Assembly (NCBI GenBank): GCA_026397595.1
Contig: JAPLUO010000006.1
Coordinates: 1 to 32,684, forward strand
DNA: 32,684 nt
Direction of reading: 5' to 3'
From: Caldifarciminota bacterium
GTDB taxonomy: Bacteria; Hydrothermota; Tepidihabitantia; Tepidihabitantales; Tepidihabitantaceae
Position numbers and translations under genes: made by a program. Under the pieces are notes generated by a model. That model did not search any database. It saw only the letters and a list, made by a program, of their open reading frames with translations, and was not told the DNA's origin. This document shows, in pieces, positions 14,478 through 22,629 of the stretch (positions within the stretch are counted from its first letter, which is position 1; the number at the start of each line of letters is the position of its first letter).

Positions 14478-14945
14478 TCACTCCCCCAGCAGCAAGGTGA
14501 ACGTCCGTCCGCCCTGCTCCAGTGTTACGTTATCACTCTCGATCTTGACGATTCGCTTGCCGCTGATTTCATCCCCCGCTTGCAGGATCTGATCGTTAAT
14601 CAGGGCATACGGGCGGTCGCCGCCGAGCGTGATTGCCTTCAGTTTGAGATTTGCCAGTTCATTCACCATGACCCAGTCGCGGACGAACGGGTCAGTGCCC
14701 CAGGTCTCCGGTGGCAGCACCCTCGGCGTCAGGGCCCCGGGTGTTTCCGCAGGCTTCGCCGCCACATCTTTGACCACCGGTGCCGGCTGGACCGCCTTGG
14801 CCTTGGCCTTGGCCTTGGCGCCCGTCGCCGCAGTCGCCGCCGCGCTGACACCATTGACCTCCCGCTGCGGCTTGTGGATCACAAAGGTGTAGAGGGCCAG
14901 CACCGCCACGGCCATGCCCAAAAGAACAAGAATCCTCTGTCTCAA
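14478..14945 (-). CDS. PilP/GspC-like inner-membrane protein (copy adjacent to pilQ)
   Basis: A TTG start with AAGGGG just upstream gives 155 aa: an N-terminal membrane anchor (RILVLLGMAVAVLALYTFVI), an Ala/Lys linker with AKAKAKAK encoded by tandem GGCCTT hexamers, and a ~50-residue C-terminal domain. In that domain KAITLGGDRPYALINDQILQAGD and VKIESDNVTLEQGG have the fold pattern of the HR/PilP domain. Such proteins link the PilN-PilO inner-membrane platform to the PilQ secretin. It lacks the lipobox of classical PilP and looks more like GspC. Its stop lies 4 nt before the pilQ ATG. Confidence 0.7.
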   Translation of the reverse strand: MRQRILVLLGMAVAVLALYTFVIHKPQREVNGVSAAATAATGAKAKAKAKAVQPAPVVKDVAAKPAETPGALTPRVLPPETWGTDPFVRDWVMVNELANLKLKAITLGGDRPYALINDQILQAGDEISGKRIVKIESDNVTLEQGGRTFTLLLGE

Positions 14946-15002
14946 GATGCCCCTTTCTGCATCAGCATGCCTGCAGACGCCGGATCGAAGTATCGCATAA
15001 AT

Positions 15003-15596
15003 CTACTTCCGTGTCGAACTGTACGCTGGAGGCATCAGGCTTTCGCCGACACGGACTGTGCTGCGCTTGCCGAACGCCTCAATCTCGATGCGGTCCTGAC
15101 CGATTTCGACGATCTTCCGCCCCATCACGACATCGCCGACCCGTGCCTTCCGGCTGTCGATCAGAACGTAGCTCTCGTTGCCGAGGAGGATGATCGCCTT
15201 GAGCACGTACACGCCCGCGCCCTTGGCGCGGCTGTTGCGGCGACCGCCCCGCGCGCTGGCGCTCTTCAGCATGCGGCGCTTCTCCCGCTCCTGCTGTTTC
15301 AGCGCCTTCTTGCGGCGGCGCTCCTCGGCCTTGATCTTCTTCAACTGGGCGCGGCGCTCCGCCTGGGTAGTCGCCTTCAGTGTTCCCGCGACCTTGCCGG
15401 TCTTGGCGCTCTTGCTGCCGGTCTTCGCCACCTTCCCGACCGGCTTCTCCTGAACGTCCTTGCCGGACATGTCGACGCCCGCGACAGTCGAACTGCCCGC
15501 TCCCGCCGGCTTTGCCTTGGGCTTGGGCCGCAGCAGCATGTAGCCGGCAACGACGAACACGACCAGCAGCAACAAGACAAGGACAATCCTTCTCAT
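15003..15596 (-). CDS. Second PilP/GspC-like protein with a long basic linker
   Basis: The 197-aa product has the same architecture as its downstream neighbour: N-terminal anchor (RRIVLVLLLLVVFVVAGYML), linker and a C-terminal domain (LKAIILLGNESYVLIDSRKA, then GDVVMGRKIVEIGQDRIEIEAFG). The linker is much longer and extremely Lys/Arg-rich (residues ~75-125, for example EERRRKKALKQQEREKRR), predicted as a charged helix. The ATG overlaps the pilO stop by 4 nt (ATGA). The two copies probably arose by duplication and may form a heteromeric connector between platform and secretin. Confidence 0.68.
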   Translation of the reverse strand: MRRIVLVLLLLVVFVVAGYMLLRPKPKAKPAGAGSSTVAGVDMSGKDVQEKPVGKVAKTGSKSAKTGKVAGTLKATTQAERRAQLKKIKAEERRRKKALKQQEREKRRMLKSASARGGRRNSRAKGAGVYVLKAIILLGNESYVLIDSRKARVGDVVMGRKIVEIGQDRIEIEAFGKRSTVRVGESLMPPAYSSTRK

Positions 15597-16168
15597 AGCT
15601 TCCCGCCCGTGGCCAAGCTCGAAGCGACAAGGTTGACCAGCAGTTTGGCCTCAACTTCGGGACGGATGTCCTCGCGCGCGGTTACCTCGAAGTCGGGCAC
15701 GCGCACGAAATACGGGAACTTGTCGAGGCTCTCGACGTACTGGCCGATGTCGATATAGCGGCCCTGCACAGTAACCATGAACGGCACACTGCGCAGCGGC
15801 GCGGTCGGCGACTCTTGTAGAAGCAGCGAGTCGAGCGACGGGGGGGCGATCTCCAGGAAACGTACCTTCCGATCGGCCGCCAATTGCGCGAGTTGTCGCA
15901 GCATGGAAAGCATCTGCCCGCGCGGGACGACCCGCGCGATGAACTGGGCATTCGATTGCTGCAACTCGGCCACGTGCGCACGCAGTTGGCCTATGCCCTT
16001 CACCCGCGCCCGCGTGTCATCGAGCTGCTTCTGCAACTGGGCGGCCTGGGCCGCGTTCTGCTGCCGGGCCTTCAGTCGCGGCTGGTACAGAACGAACACC
16101 GCGAAGACAGCCAGGACGACATAGACCGCCAATCCGATAATCAGTACCCGTCTCTCAAGTAGTGCCAT
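15593..16168 (-). CDS. pilO: Type IV pilus inner-membrane platform protein PilO
   Basis: The 191-aa protein has a short cytoplasmic start, one membrane helix (LIIGLAVYVVLAVFAVFVLY), a coiled-coil region (residues ~30-75, rich in Gln/Ala/Arg) and a C-terminal ferredoxin-like domain. That domain contains MLSMLRQLAQLAADRKVRFLEIAP and later FMVTVQGRYIDIGQYVESLDKFPYFVRV, the conserved PilO GxYxxxxxFxxxLxxxxR-type section. PilO dimerises with PilN to form the alignment complex. It begins 3 nt after the PilM-PilN stop (GGAGTGA serves as ribosome site and stop) and overlaps the next gene by 4 nt. Confidence 0.88.
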   Translation of the reverse strand: MALLERRVLIIGLAVYVVLAVFAVFVLYQPRLKARQQNAAQAAQLQKQLDDTRARVKGIGQLRAHVAELQQSNAQFIARVVPRGQMLSMLRQLAQLAADRKVRFLEIAPPSLDSLLLQESPTAPLRSVPFMVTVQGRYIDIGQYVESLDKFPYFVRVPDFEVTAREDIRPEVEAKLLVNLVASSLATGGKL

Positions 16169-16171
16169 GGT

Positions 16172-17791
16172 TCACTCCGTTACGCACTGGATCTCAAACT
16201 CCAGGACCGCCTCGCCCTGGAGCGTACTTCGGTTCTTCGAAACGAGTTGAACCTGCTGGAACGCGGGGCTGTTTTCCAGGTCAATCATGAACTGGGAGAG
16301 GTCGATGTCGAGCAGGAACGGCTCGCTCGACACGACGCCCGTCAGCTTCACGGTCCGCTGGCCGGTCAGGGCCAGAGAATTGAGCTGGATGTTCGCCGGT
16401 ATCATCCTCGTCACTGCTGCAAGCACCGGGACCGAAATAATCTCCTCGCCGACTACCCCGGTCAGGCTGCGTTGCTTCGCTTCCATCTCTTTGATCTGGG
16501 CCTCAAGCGCAAAGTACTCCTTGTTCGCGTCCTCGGTCGCCTTGAGATCGCGCCTCAACCGGCTGACCTGAGTCACCGATGCCTGCGACCAGCCGGCCAG
16601 GACGACATAGATGACGATCAGGAGTCCCACCCAGAGCACGCCGCCGGCAACCGCCAGCCGGATGTCCCGGGCGACGAACTTGCCGGTCTTCATCTCTCCC
16701 GGCAGCAGGTCGACCGACGCGTGATCGTAGACCAGACCCAGCGCCGTCACCAGCCGGTATCCAACCTCGTCCTCCGGAGCCGTCCCCTTCTTGTACAGCC
16801 CGGCCTCCTTGAACGGGTCGAACATCTGGGTAGGAACGCCGAGACTTGTCTGGATGTACTCGCGCAAACCCTTCATCGCCGCCGTGCCGCCGCAGATCAG
16901 GAGCCGGTCGATCTTCGTCTCGCCGAACTCGCGACGGTAGTAGTCGACCGAGCGGTTGACCTCGGCCACGAAACGTTCGAGCGCCGGCCGTTGCAGGGTC
17001 GCCAGCCGCTTCACCATGACTCCCGACGGCAGCCGATCGCTGTTGTCTTCCGACGGCAAGCCATACTTCCGCTTCAGGTTCTCCGCGTCGTAGGCATCGA
17101 GCGCCAACTGCCCGTCCTCGGTCGTAATCGCCACCGTCATCGCCTCGGTGACGGCGTTGCCGGCCGTGGTTATCGTCCGGGCCAGGTCAAGCCGCTCGCC
17201 CTTCATGAACACCATATCGGTGAACTCGGCCCCGATGTCCAGCAGACAGACGGTCTCGTCCGGCCGCACGCGGCCGAACTTCTTCACCGCCGCCTGCAGT
17301 GCGAAGGGGATGACGCTGATGCCGGTCGGTTCGAGACCGGCCTTGCGCAGCGTCGAGATGTGGTCCGACACGATGTCTTTGCGGGCGGCCACGACCATGA
17401 CGTTGTCCTTGATCGCACCGGCCTCGCGCTGCGGGCCCAAGGCCTTGAAATCGAGAATCGCTTCGTCAAGGGTGAACGGCGAGTACTTCTCCAGCCGGAG
17501 GAGGATTGCGTCCTTCAGCTCGCGGCGGTTCATTTTCGGGAACGGAGCCTGGCGCAGACTCACCGACGGCCCGGACACGAAGCTGAACACCTCGCCCGGC
17601 TTATAGTCCTTGACCAGTTCGCGCAGGATGGAGGGAACGTCGAACGCCTCGCCGATCTCCTTGAAACCGTAATCGGTGATGCGGCCGCCTTCCATCTTGA
17701 CGAACTTCACCGAATTGGAACCGATATCGATACAGAGCGTGCCCTTGCCGCCGCTGCCGAATAGATTGCCGAAAAGACTACCGGTTGCCAA
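16172..17791 (-). CDS. Fused PilM-PilN pilus platform protein
   Basis: A TTG start with GGAGG 4-5 nt upstream gives 539 aa. Residues ~15-358 are PilM, an actin-like ATP-binding protein: LCIDIGSNSVKFVKM, LLRLEKYSPF, CLLDIGAEFTDMVF and LLICGGTAAMKGL. From ~359 the protein continues as PilN: VDLLPGEM (the PilN start is normally xNLLP), a membrane helix at ~378-398, a coiled coil to ~440 and a C-terminal domain. In most bacteria PilN's N-terminal peptide docks into PilM as a separate chain; here the two are one polypeptide. It couples the cytoplasmic motor side to the periplasmic PilO. The next gene follows 3 nt later. Confidence 0.9.
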   Translation of the reverse strand: MATGSLFGNLFGSGGKGTLCIDIGSNSVKFVKMEGGRITDYGFKEIGEAFDVPSILRELVKDYKPGEVFSFVSGPSVSLRQAPFPKMNRRELKDAILLRLEKYSPFTLDEAILDFKALGPQREAGAIKDNVMVVAARKDIVSDHISTLRKAGLEPTGISVIPFALQAAVKKFGRVRPDETVCLLDIGAEFTDMVFMKGERLDLARTITTAGNAVTEAMTVAITTEDGQLALDAYDAENLKRKYGLPSEDNSDRLPSGVMVKRLATLQRPALERFVAEVNRSVDYYRREFGETKIDRLLICGGTAAMKGLREYIQTSLGVPTQMFDPFKEAGLYKKGTAPEDEVGYRLVTALGLVYDHASVDLLPGEMKTGKFVARDIRLAVAGGVLWVGLLIVIYVVLAGWSQASVTQVSRLRRDLKATEDANKEYFALEAQIKEMEAKQRSLTGVVGEEIISVPVLAAVTRMIPANIQLNSLALTGQRTVKLTGVVSSEPFLLDIDLSQFMIDLENSPAFQQVQLVSKNRSTLQGEAVLEFEIQCVTE

Positions 17792-17815
17792 TATTCCTCC
17801 TTATCATGTCTGTCG

Positions 17816-18922
17816 TCACGGCTTAACCGTTATCTCCGAGCCGTCACTGAAGCGAAAGAGAAACGTGTCGCCGCCGATATTGCTCGGCATTGTTTCTGCG
17901 ACGGGGTCGGTGTAGAACTTCTGGAACCCAAACCACGCCGACGTGTTCGGCGGCACGGGAAACGTGATTCCGAGCGTCGCCGTGTCACCTTGCGCTAGGT
18001 GGGGGCTGTACGTCTCTCTGAGTGCATACTCAATCCACAGTTCGCTCATGTATGCCGCCGAGTCCGACACGGACTTGAAGAAGATCCACTCTACGGGGAC
18101 TTCCGTCTCACCGTCGTTGAAAACCTGGATTTGAAAACCAGCGCTGTCTGAAGCAATCTGCTGGGCGACCATCCGCAACTGGTTCCGGAACAACTTGCTG
18201 AATCGGAAGTCCACAATCGTTCTCGAACGAGGCGACACCGTTACCCAACGCGTCAGCGAGTCGCCGCCCGCCATCTTTGCGACCAGCCGGTGAGTGCCGA
18301 TTGGCACCGTGTCGCCAGTCGCGAGTGAGAATTGGTAGTACCCGCCCGGGTCGGGGAACTTGAACCTCGACGGGTGACCCGAGCTATAATAGAGTGTTAT
18401 CATTATAGTCGAGTCCTTGTTCCCCGGGGGGTTGTTGTCGCCGTCGGTGATGGTGCCGCTGATGATATTGTTATACAGTTGAGACAGCGAGTCGGCAACC
18501 CGCACGGTCATCGGGAACTTGCCGTTGCCGAGGCTCAGAATCTCCCCGCTCGTGGAGTTGTAGGTGTAAAGATGGCCCCAACCGTCCAACTGGTACCCGA
18601 TCGTGTCGCCGCCGACTGTCTGCCGGACGTATGGACCGTGCCAGTGCGGGTCGCTGTTTTCGTTGTACACCAATTCCCTCATGTTGTTTGGCAGCCGGCC
18701 CATGTCACCAAAGAACCCGAAGTCCACGCGGCGGCCATCATAGGTCAGGTCCGGGTTACCGGTAATCGCCAGGACCAGTTGGTTCATCTCTTTCGTGGTC
18801 TGGTCGAACAGCGACCGATCACGGGTCGCGTCAATCGTCCGGAGCGCCACAGTGCTCAGAATGCCGATGATGAGCAACACGACCATCAGTTCCATCAGAG
18901 TAAAGCCCGCTCTGTCCTTCAT
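17816..18922 (-). CDS. Long minor pilin-like protein (369 aa region)
   Basis: The ATG at 18922 (GGGAGAAG upstream) gives MKDRAG followed by FTLMELMVVLLIIGILSTVAL: a type IV prepilin leader cut after Gly with Glu at +5. An in-frame ATG at 18940 overlaps the previous stop (ATGA) and would add six residues. The 369-aa length is well above a normal pilin. Residues ~55-80 carry DFGFFGDMGRLPNNMRELV, a motif shared with the next two pilins, and a GspG-like core follows (HGPYVRQ, DGWGHLYTY). A C-terminal extension contains carboxypeptidase-regulatory-like strands (GTHRLVAKM). Probably a tip or priming pilin; the extension might bind a surface. Confidence 0.8.
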   Translation of the reverse strand: MKDRAGFTLMELMVVLLIIGILSTVALRTIDATRDRSLFDQTTKEMNQLVLAITGNPDLTYDGRRVDFGFFGDMGRLPNNMRELVYNENSDPHWHGPYVRQTVGGDTIGYQLDGWGHLYTYNSTSGEILSLGNGKFPMTVRVADSLSQLYNNIISGTITDGDNNPPGNKDSTIMITLYYSSGHPSRFKFPDPGGYYQFSLATGDTVPIGTHRLVAKMAGGDSLTRWVTVSPRSRTIVDFRFSKLFRNQLRMVAQQIASDSAGFQIQVFNDGETEVPVEWIFFKSVSDSAAYMSELWIEYALRETYSPHLAQGDTATLGITFPVPPNTSAWFGFQKFYTDPVAETMPSNIGGDTFLFRFSDGSEITVKP

Positions 18923-18936
18923 GTTACACTTCTCCC

Positions 18937-19761
18937 TCATGGCTCGCTGTTCCAGTCGACGTTGAGCCTCAGCGTGACATCATGGGCGCCGAGGGCAGGA
19001 TAGACCGTGACATCGGCAGTCGTCATTGTCGTCTCAGCCGGGTGGCGGAAGACGTTCACGTACATGCCCACAAGCCGGTGCGTTCCCTGCGGGATGATCG
19101 TATATGTGAAGTGGGCGGCCTCGGAACCGAGTTTCTCCAATGGCACCAGTTTGCCCTCGAGTGGATAGTAGAGTATCACCTTGAGGCCGCTGATGATGCT
19201 GTCGCGTCTTGCGGGCGGCTGAGCGTCGAGCGGCGATGCACCCCGAACGTCGACAATCTGACCGTCCAGGGTATTGTTAGTCAAGTCGTTCAGGCTGTAC
19301 GGCAGAAAGACCGTCTGCCACCTCGTCTTGTCCGCGTAGCCGCGTCCGCCGTAGCTGCGGAGGAAGAGACTATCCTTATTATAGATAATCGTATCGCCCC
19401 ACCCGTCAATCCGGAAGCCGTCGGGCGACTCGTTGAAGGTCGCGCGCAGGTACGGCCCACGCCAGCGGCTGCTGTCGCCCCCGGGGAAAACCATGAGTTC
19501 CTCCAGGTTGTTGGGCAGCCGTCCGACGTCACCGACGAACCCGAAATCCGCGCGGTGGCCCGCAACAATGTATTCGGGCTCACCGACGATGACGTTGACG
19601 AGTTGATTCAGTTTCCGGGACGTGGTTTCCGACCGACCCCGCTCCAGGGTCACGTCCCATGTCTTGACCGCGGCCGTGAGGATAATGCTCAAGATCATCA
19701 ACACGACCAGAAGCTCGAGCAGGGTAACGCCGCGGGCGCGACCGCGAGTGGCAGTGAGCAT
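18937..19761 (-). CDS. Long minor pilin-like protein (274 aa)
   Basis: The leader MLTATRGRARG is followed by VTLLELLVVLMILSIILTAAV, a prepilin signal with Val rather than Phe/Met at +1 and Glu at +5. The shared motif DFGFVGDVGRLPNNLEELM lies at ~68-87, then GPYLRATF and DGWGDTIIYN, a GspG-like core. The C-terminal part has a GTHRLVGMYVNV strand like its neighbour, so the two are paralogues. The start codon overlaps the upstream stop by one base (TGATG) and the stop overlaps the next possible ATG. Confidence 0.8.
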   Translation of the reverse strand: MLTATRGRARGVTLLELLVVLMILSIILTAAVKTWDVTLERGRSETTSRKLNQLVNVIVGEPEYIVAGHRADFGFVGDVGRLPNNLEELMVFPGGDSSRWRGPYLRATFNESPDGFRIDGWGDTIIYNKDSLFLRSYGGRGYADKTRWQTVFLPYSLNDLTNNTLDGQIVDVRGASPLDAQPPARRDSIISGLKVILYYPLEGKLVPLEKLGSEAAHFTYTIIPQGTHRLVGMYVNVFRHPAETTMTTADVTVYPALGAHDVTLRLNVDWNSEP

Positions 19762-20303
19762 CAGAACCTCACCCTGACATCATCGCTGTCCCGGGCGCCC
19801 GGCTGGCCGTTGAAATATCCGTCGGCCCCGGAGCTCTCAAGACCCAGCGTCTCGTTGCCGTCCACGTAGAACCGGTACTCCTTGCCCCACTGGTCAGTGC
19901 GATAGCCCATTTCGCCGTCCTCCCGGACGTAGGGGCCGTTCCATCCCCACTTGGTGTACGGGTCCCAGGCCGGCAGTGTCTCCTTGCCGACGTAGAAGAT
20001 GCCTGCATAGATCCCGTCAAAAGGGTGATTGGTGGCAAGCTCGATGAGGTCGCGAGGAAACCGGCCGACGTCGTTCTTGAATCCGGTCACAACCATCTCG
20101 CCGTTCATCGTTTGGCTGGGATCACCGACAATCGCATCGTGGAGCATCCTCAGTTCCTGCATGGTCGCGACCCGACGCGCGTTGGTCGTTATCCGGCCGA
20201 CTATTGTCGGAATGAAAAAAGCAAGCATGATCCCCAACACGGATACCACTACCAGTAGCTCGACGAGCGTGAACCCGCGGTCGCTGCGTGAAGTGCTGTT
20301 CAC
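19761..20303 (-). CDS. GspG-like minor pilin at the head of the pilus operon
   Basis: A consensus promoter lies just upstream, inside the longer open frame, so the GTG at 20303 is taken as start, giving 180 aa: MNSTSRSDRG then FTLVELLVVVSVLGIMLAFFI. The motif TGFKNDVGRFPRDLIELA matches the GDxGRLPxxLxEL of the next two pilins. WNGPYVRE, YRTDQWGKEYRFYVDG and a GSxDxxNxxPGARDSDD-like end follow the GspG core. It is the shortest of the three. As first gene of the 9.4-kb cluster that runs to pilD, it is likely a structural or priming pilin. Confidence 0.8.
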   Translation of the reverse strand: MNSTSRSDRGFTLVELLVVVSVLGIMLAFFIPTIVGRITTNARRVATMQELRMLHDAIVGDPSQTMNGEMVVTGFKNDVGRFPRDLIELATNHPFDGIYAGIFYVGKETLPAWDPYTKWGWNGPYVREDGEMGYRTDQWGKEYRFYVDGNETLGLESSGADGYFNGQPGARDSDDVRVRF

Positions 20304-20310
20304 TGAGGCA

Positions 20311-20339
20311 ATTATAGGAACCCGCCTTGTCAGTGTCAA
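20311..20339 (-). promoter_or_regulatory. Consensus sigma70 promoter of the pilus cluster
   Basis: On the - strand TTGACA (20339-20334), 17 nt, TATAAT (20316-20311): both boxes are perfect. Transcription should begin near 20304, at or one base before the GTG at 20303, giving a leaderless mRNA. It lies inside the longer open frame, which is why the upstream start at 20357 is rejected. Confidence 0.8.
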
Positions 20340-20365
20340 GGATGAAAACCGTATCATCGTCCCCC

Positions 20366-20899
20366 CTAGTTGTGCAGAACGAAAATCACCGCGTTATCAT
20401 CTTGGTCGAAAGACCGGATTGAGATACCGCCCCGACCGATTCCGACGAGGCCGTACCCCATCGGCCAGTCTGCGCCATCCGGCTGCCAGACACTGTAGAC
20501 GATCTCACCGGATTCGTAACCGAACTGGTCGTTCGGTCCACCTTCTTCGGTGTTGCTCATGTCGGTCTCCAGATCATATTCATCCGGGTTGAACTCGTCC
20601 GGGTCCATCTGTCGACCGGTCCAAGGATTGGTGGGCAGTGTGCCCAGTTCGCTGTCGAATACGCCGCCGGGGAAAAACGCCCCGTAGCCGTCCTCGTAGA
20701 AATCATCGGCGTAATAGCCCTTCTCGGCGTGGAATTCCTCGACCACTACCTGGACGTTGTGAAGGGTCATCTTCATGGCGGCCTCGCGGGCCACCTGGCG
20801 CATACCAGCCAGCCTGGGAATGGTCATCGCCATCAGCATGCCCAGGATCAGAATCACTATCAATAACTCGACGATCGTGAAGCCTCTATTATCGCGCAT
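20366..20899 (-). CDS. Type IV pilin-like protein, acidic, ending FVLHN
   Basis: MRDNRG precedes FTIVELLIVILILGMLMAMTIPRLAG, a strong prepilin leader and N-terminal helix. The 177-aa product has a globular domain rich in Asp/Glu (DDFYEDGYGAFFPGG, then DPDEFNPDEYDLETDMSNTEEGG) and ends AVIFVLHN. The same ending (FVLHN) and overall layout occur in the pilin at 23688-24293, so they are paralogues. It has its own promoter (20918-20946) and a GAGGAGAA ribosome site, so it is expressed separately from the pilMNOQ cluster. Acidic loops may bind calcium, as in GspG; this is inference. Confidence 0.82.
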   Translation of the reverse strand: MRDNRGFTIVELLIVILILGMLMAMTIPRLAGMRQVAREAAMKMTLHNVQVVVEEFHAEKGYYADDFYEDGYGAFFPGGVFDSELGTLPTNPWTGRQMDPDEFNPDEYDLETDMSNTEEGGPNDQFGYESGEIVYSVWQPDGADWPMGYGLVGIGRGGISIRSFDQDDNAVIFVLHN

Positions 20900-20917
20900 A
20901 CGTTCTCCTCACCTCAT

Positions 20918-20946
20918 GTTATAGGTTATTAATGCCGGTTTGTCAA
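20918..20946 (-). promoter_or_regulatory. Sigma70 promoter of the acidic pilin
   Basis: On the - strand TTGACA (20946-20941), 17 nt, TATAAC (20923-20918). The predicted start near 20911 leaves a leader of ~12 nt that is almost entirely the ribosome site GAGGAGAA before the ATG at 20899. Confidence 0.75.
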
Positions 20947-20959
20947 GTTAAGCCGTCGG

Positions 20960-21856
20960 CTACTCCCGCTGGCTTGGCGGCGTTGTCGTCGTAACCTTTC
21001 CGTTCCTGAGGACGAACTGACCGCCGTAAGGCTCCTCGGGGATGCGCTCAATGTAGCCGGCGTCGACCAACTCGGACAGATCCACCGGGGGCCGTCGCTT
21101 GTCCTCCTGAAATCGCTGCGCCGCCTTCTGGAGAGTGTCAATCGCCTCCTCGGTGATGAGATTCTTCAGTTGGCGAACGACAAGCGCCTTGAGGGCTCGA
21201 TTCTCGGTACCCTTCAGGATGTCCAACCACATCTCTCGCGCCGTCCGGAAATCGCCGGCCTTGGCCTTGGCGATCGCGGCCCACCGCGCGAGCATGAACC
21301 ATGCATTGGGCATCTTCGAGGCGACCTCAAAGAACGTGCTCGCCCGTTCGTAGTCGCGCAGCACCATGTAGCAGATGAACCCGGCATCAAAGGGAATCTG
21401 CCAGTTCATCGGGTTGGCCTTCATGCCGTCGGTCAGGAAGTCCACGGCTTCGTGCGGCTTGTGGGCGTCCCATGCCAGTGTGATCGCCCCGAAGTGGTAC
21501 GCACCGATGAACCCGGGGTCGAGGGACACTAGGATGTCGAACACGTGACCCAGCCAGTCGTATTTCCGGTCGGACATCAGATGATAGCCGTAGTACTGAA
21601 TGGCCCGGAGCCAAACCAGGTCCGCGGCCAACCCCTGGTACTCAATCGCGGCCTCCTGCACGAACCGGCCGGACGGAAAGTAGGCCATCTCAGCGATCGT
21701 CTTCTCACGCATGCGGTTCTCCCCGGCCCGGTCCAGTGAGAGCTGAAGCAGGTAGGCGCCGACGAACCCCCAGACGATCAAGATCACCGGCAGGATGCCG
21801 GCAAGCGGACCGGGAATCCGCGGAACCGACCGGTGGGGCTTGACCTCGGTCAGCAC
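20960..21856 (-). CDS. Membrane-anchored TPR-like protein in the ABC exporter operon
   Basis: The 298-aa protein (GTG start) has one membrane helix (LAGILPVILIVWGFVGAYLL), then a soluble helical region. That region contains EYQGLAADLVWLRAIQYYG and TPR-like helix pairs such as DPGFIGAYHFGAITLAWDA, NPMNWQIPFDAGFICYMVLRDYERA and FEVASKMPNAWFMLARWAAIAKAKAGD. The C-terminal ~45 residues contain a PVDLSELVDAGYIERIPEEPYGG unit, similar to the C-terminal elements of GspG-like proteins. It follows the permease gene closely, so it probably works with the ABC exporter or the pilins around it. No enzymatic motif is seen; the exact function is unknown. Confidence 0.72.
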   Translation of the reverse strand: MLTEVKPHRSVPRIPGPLAGILPVILIVWGFVGAYLLQLSLDRAGENRMREKTIAEMAYFPSGRFVQEAAIEYQGLAADLVWLRAIQYYGYHLMSDRKYDWLGHVFDILVSLDPGFIGAYHFGAITLAWDAHKPHEAVDFLTDGMKANPMNWQIPFDAGFICYMVLRDYERASTFFEVASKMPNAWFMLARWAAIAKAKAGDFRTAREMWLDILKGTENRALKALVVRQLKNLITEEAIDTLQKAAQRFQEDKRRPPVDLSELVDAGYIERIPEEPYGGQFVLRNGKVTTTTPPSQRE

Positions 21857-21861
21857 CAGTG

Positions 21862-22629
21862 CTAGAACTCCTTACGATTGAATATCGCCGCCGAGATCAG
21901 CAACAGCGTCGCCGTGTAGACAAGGGCGTACAAACCGGAAAGCAGCAGCGCATCCGGGTCCAGTACCGCGCCGTAAACAACCTCCGCCCTGATGTTGAAG
22001 TTTGAAAAGTTGGGCAGCACGTAGTAGAGAAACTGGCTGACGACCTTGACGACCACCGACGGGCTCATCGCGGCCAGCAGCTTAAGGTCTCGCGTCAGGT
22101 TCCCGACGAAGTAGATGGCGAATGTGAAGACCGCGCCGGTAATGGGCGTCGAGAAGGTGGAAAACAACACTGCAACCGCTGTCAGGATTGCCAACTCAAA
22201 GAAGGTCATCAGGATCGCGAGCAACAGGTAGGCCTCGACGCCGACGCCCAGAATAAGCAGGATTGCGTAGAAGGCAGCAGTCATGACGGCCAGGCTGACG
22301 ACCAGCACGGCCATCAGCCCGAGGTACTTGCCCAGAATGAACTCCCAGCGCCGCACCGGCTTAGCCAGCATGATGTAGATAGTGCGCTTCTCGACTTCTT
22401 TGTATACGATCCGGCCGCCCATCAGGATTGAAATCAGCACACAGAACAGCGTGATTGCCGAGAGGCCCATATCCTTGATCACCTTGGCTTCCTCGCCGAG
22501 CGCGAGCGGCTGAATTACGCGGGCGCTGCCCATGACCAGGACCGCGAAGGCGACCAGGGTAACGAGCACCTTGTCCCGGACTGACTCGCGAAACGTATTC
22601 AGCGCAACTCCGGACACGCGTTCGATCAC
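21862..22629 (-). CDS. ABC-2 type transporter permease
   Basis: This 255-aa protein has six hydrophobic segments, starting with VRDKVLVTLVAFAVLVMGSARV, and the loop GRIVYKEVEKRTIYIMLAKPVRRWEFILGKYLG. That loop (E-x-x-x-T-x-x-(I/L)-L-x-K-P-(V/I)-x-R) is the conserved cytoplasmic coupling element of ABC-2/NatB-type permeases. The GTG start overlaps the ATPase stop by 4 nt (GTGA), and the TPR gene begins just after its stop. With the ATPase it should form an exporter; the substrate cannot be told from sequence. Confidence 0.85.
   Translation of the reverse strand: MIERVSGVALNTFRESVRDKVLVTLVAFAVLVMGSARVIQPLALGEEAKVIKDMGLSAITLFCVLISILMGGRIVYKEVEKRTIYIMLAKPVRRWEFILGKYLGLMAVLVVSLAVMTAAFYAILLILGVGVEAYLLLAILMTFFELAILTAVAVLFSTFSTPITGAVFTFAIYFVGNLTRDLKLLAAMSPSVVVKVVSQFLYYVLPNFSNFNIRAEVVYGAVLDPDALLLSGLYALVYTATLLLISAAIFNRKEF

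Noticed and set aside
14253-15758. 501-aa open frame on the + strand
   Set aside because: Crosses the antisense of three pilus genes and has typical GC-rich shadow composition.
16247-17764. 505-aa open frame on the + strand
   Set aside because: Shadow of the PilM-PilN fusion; Arg/His-rich with no recognisable domain.
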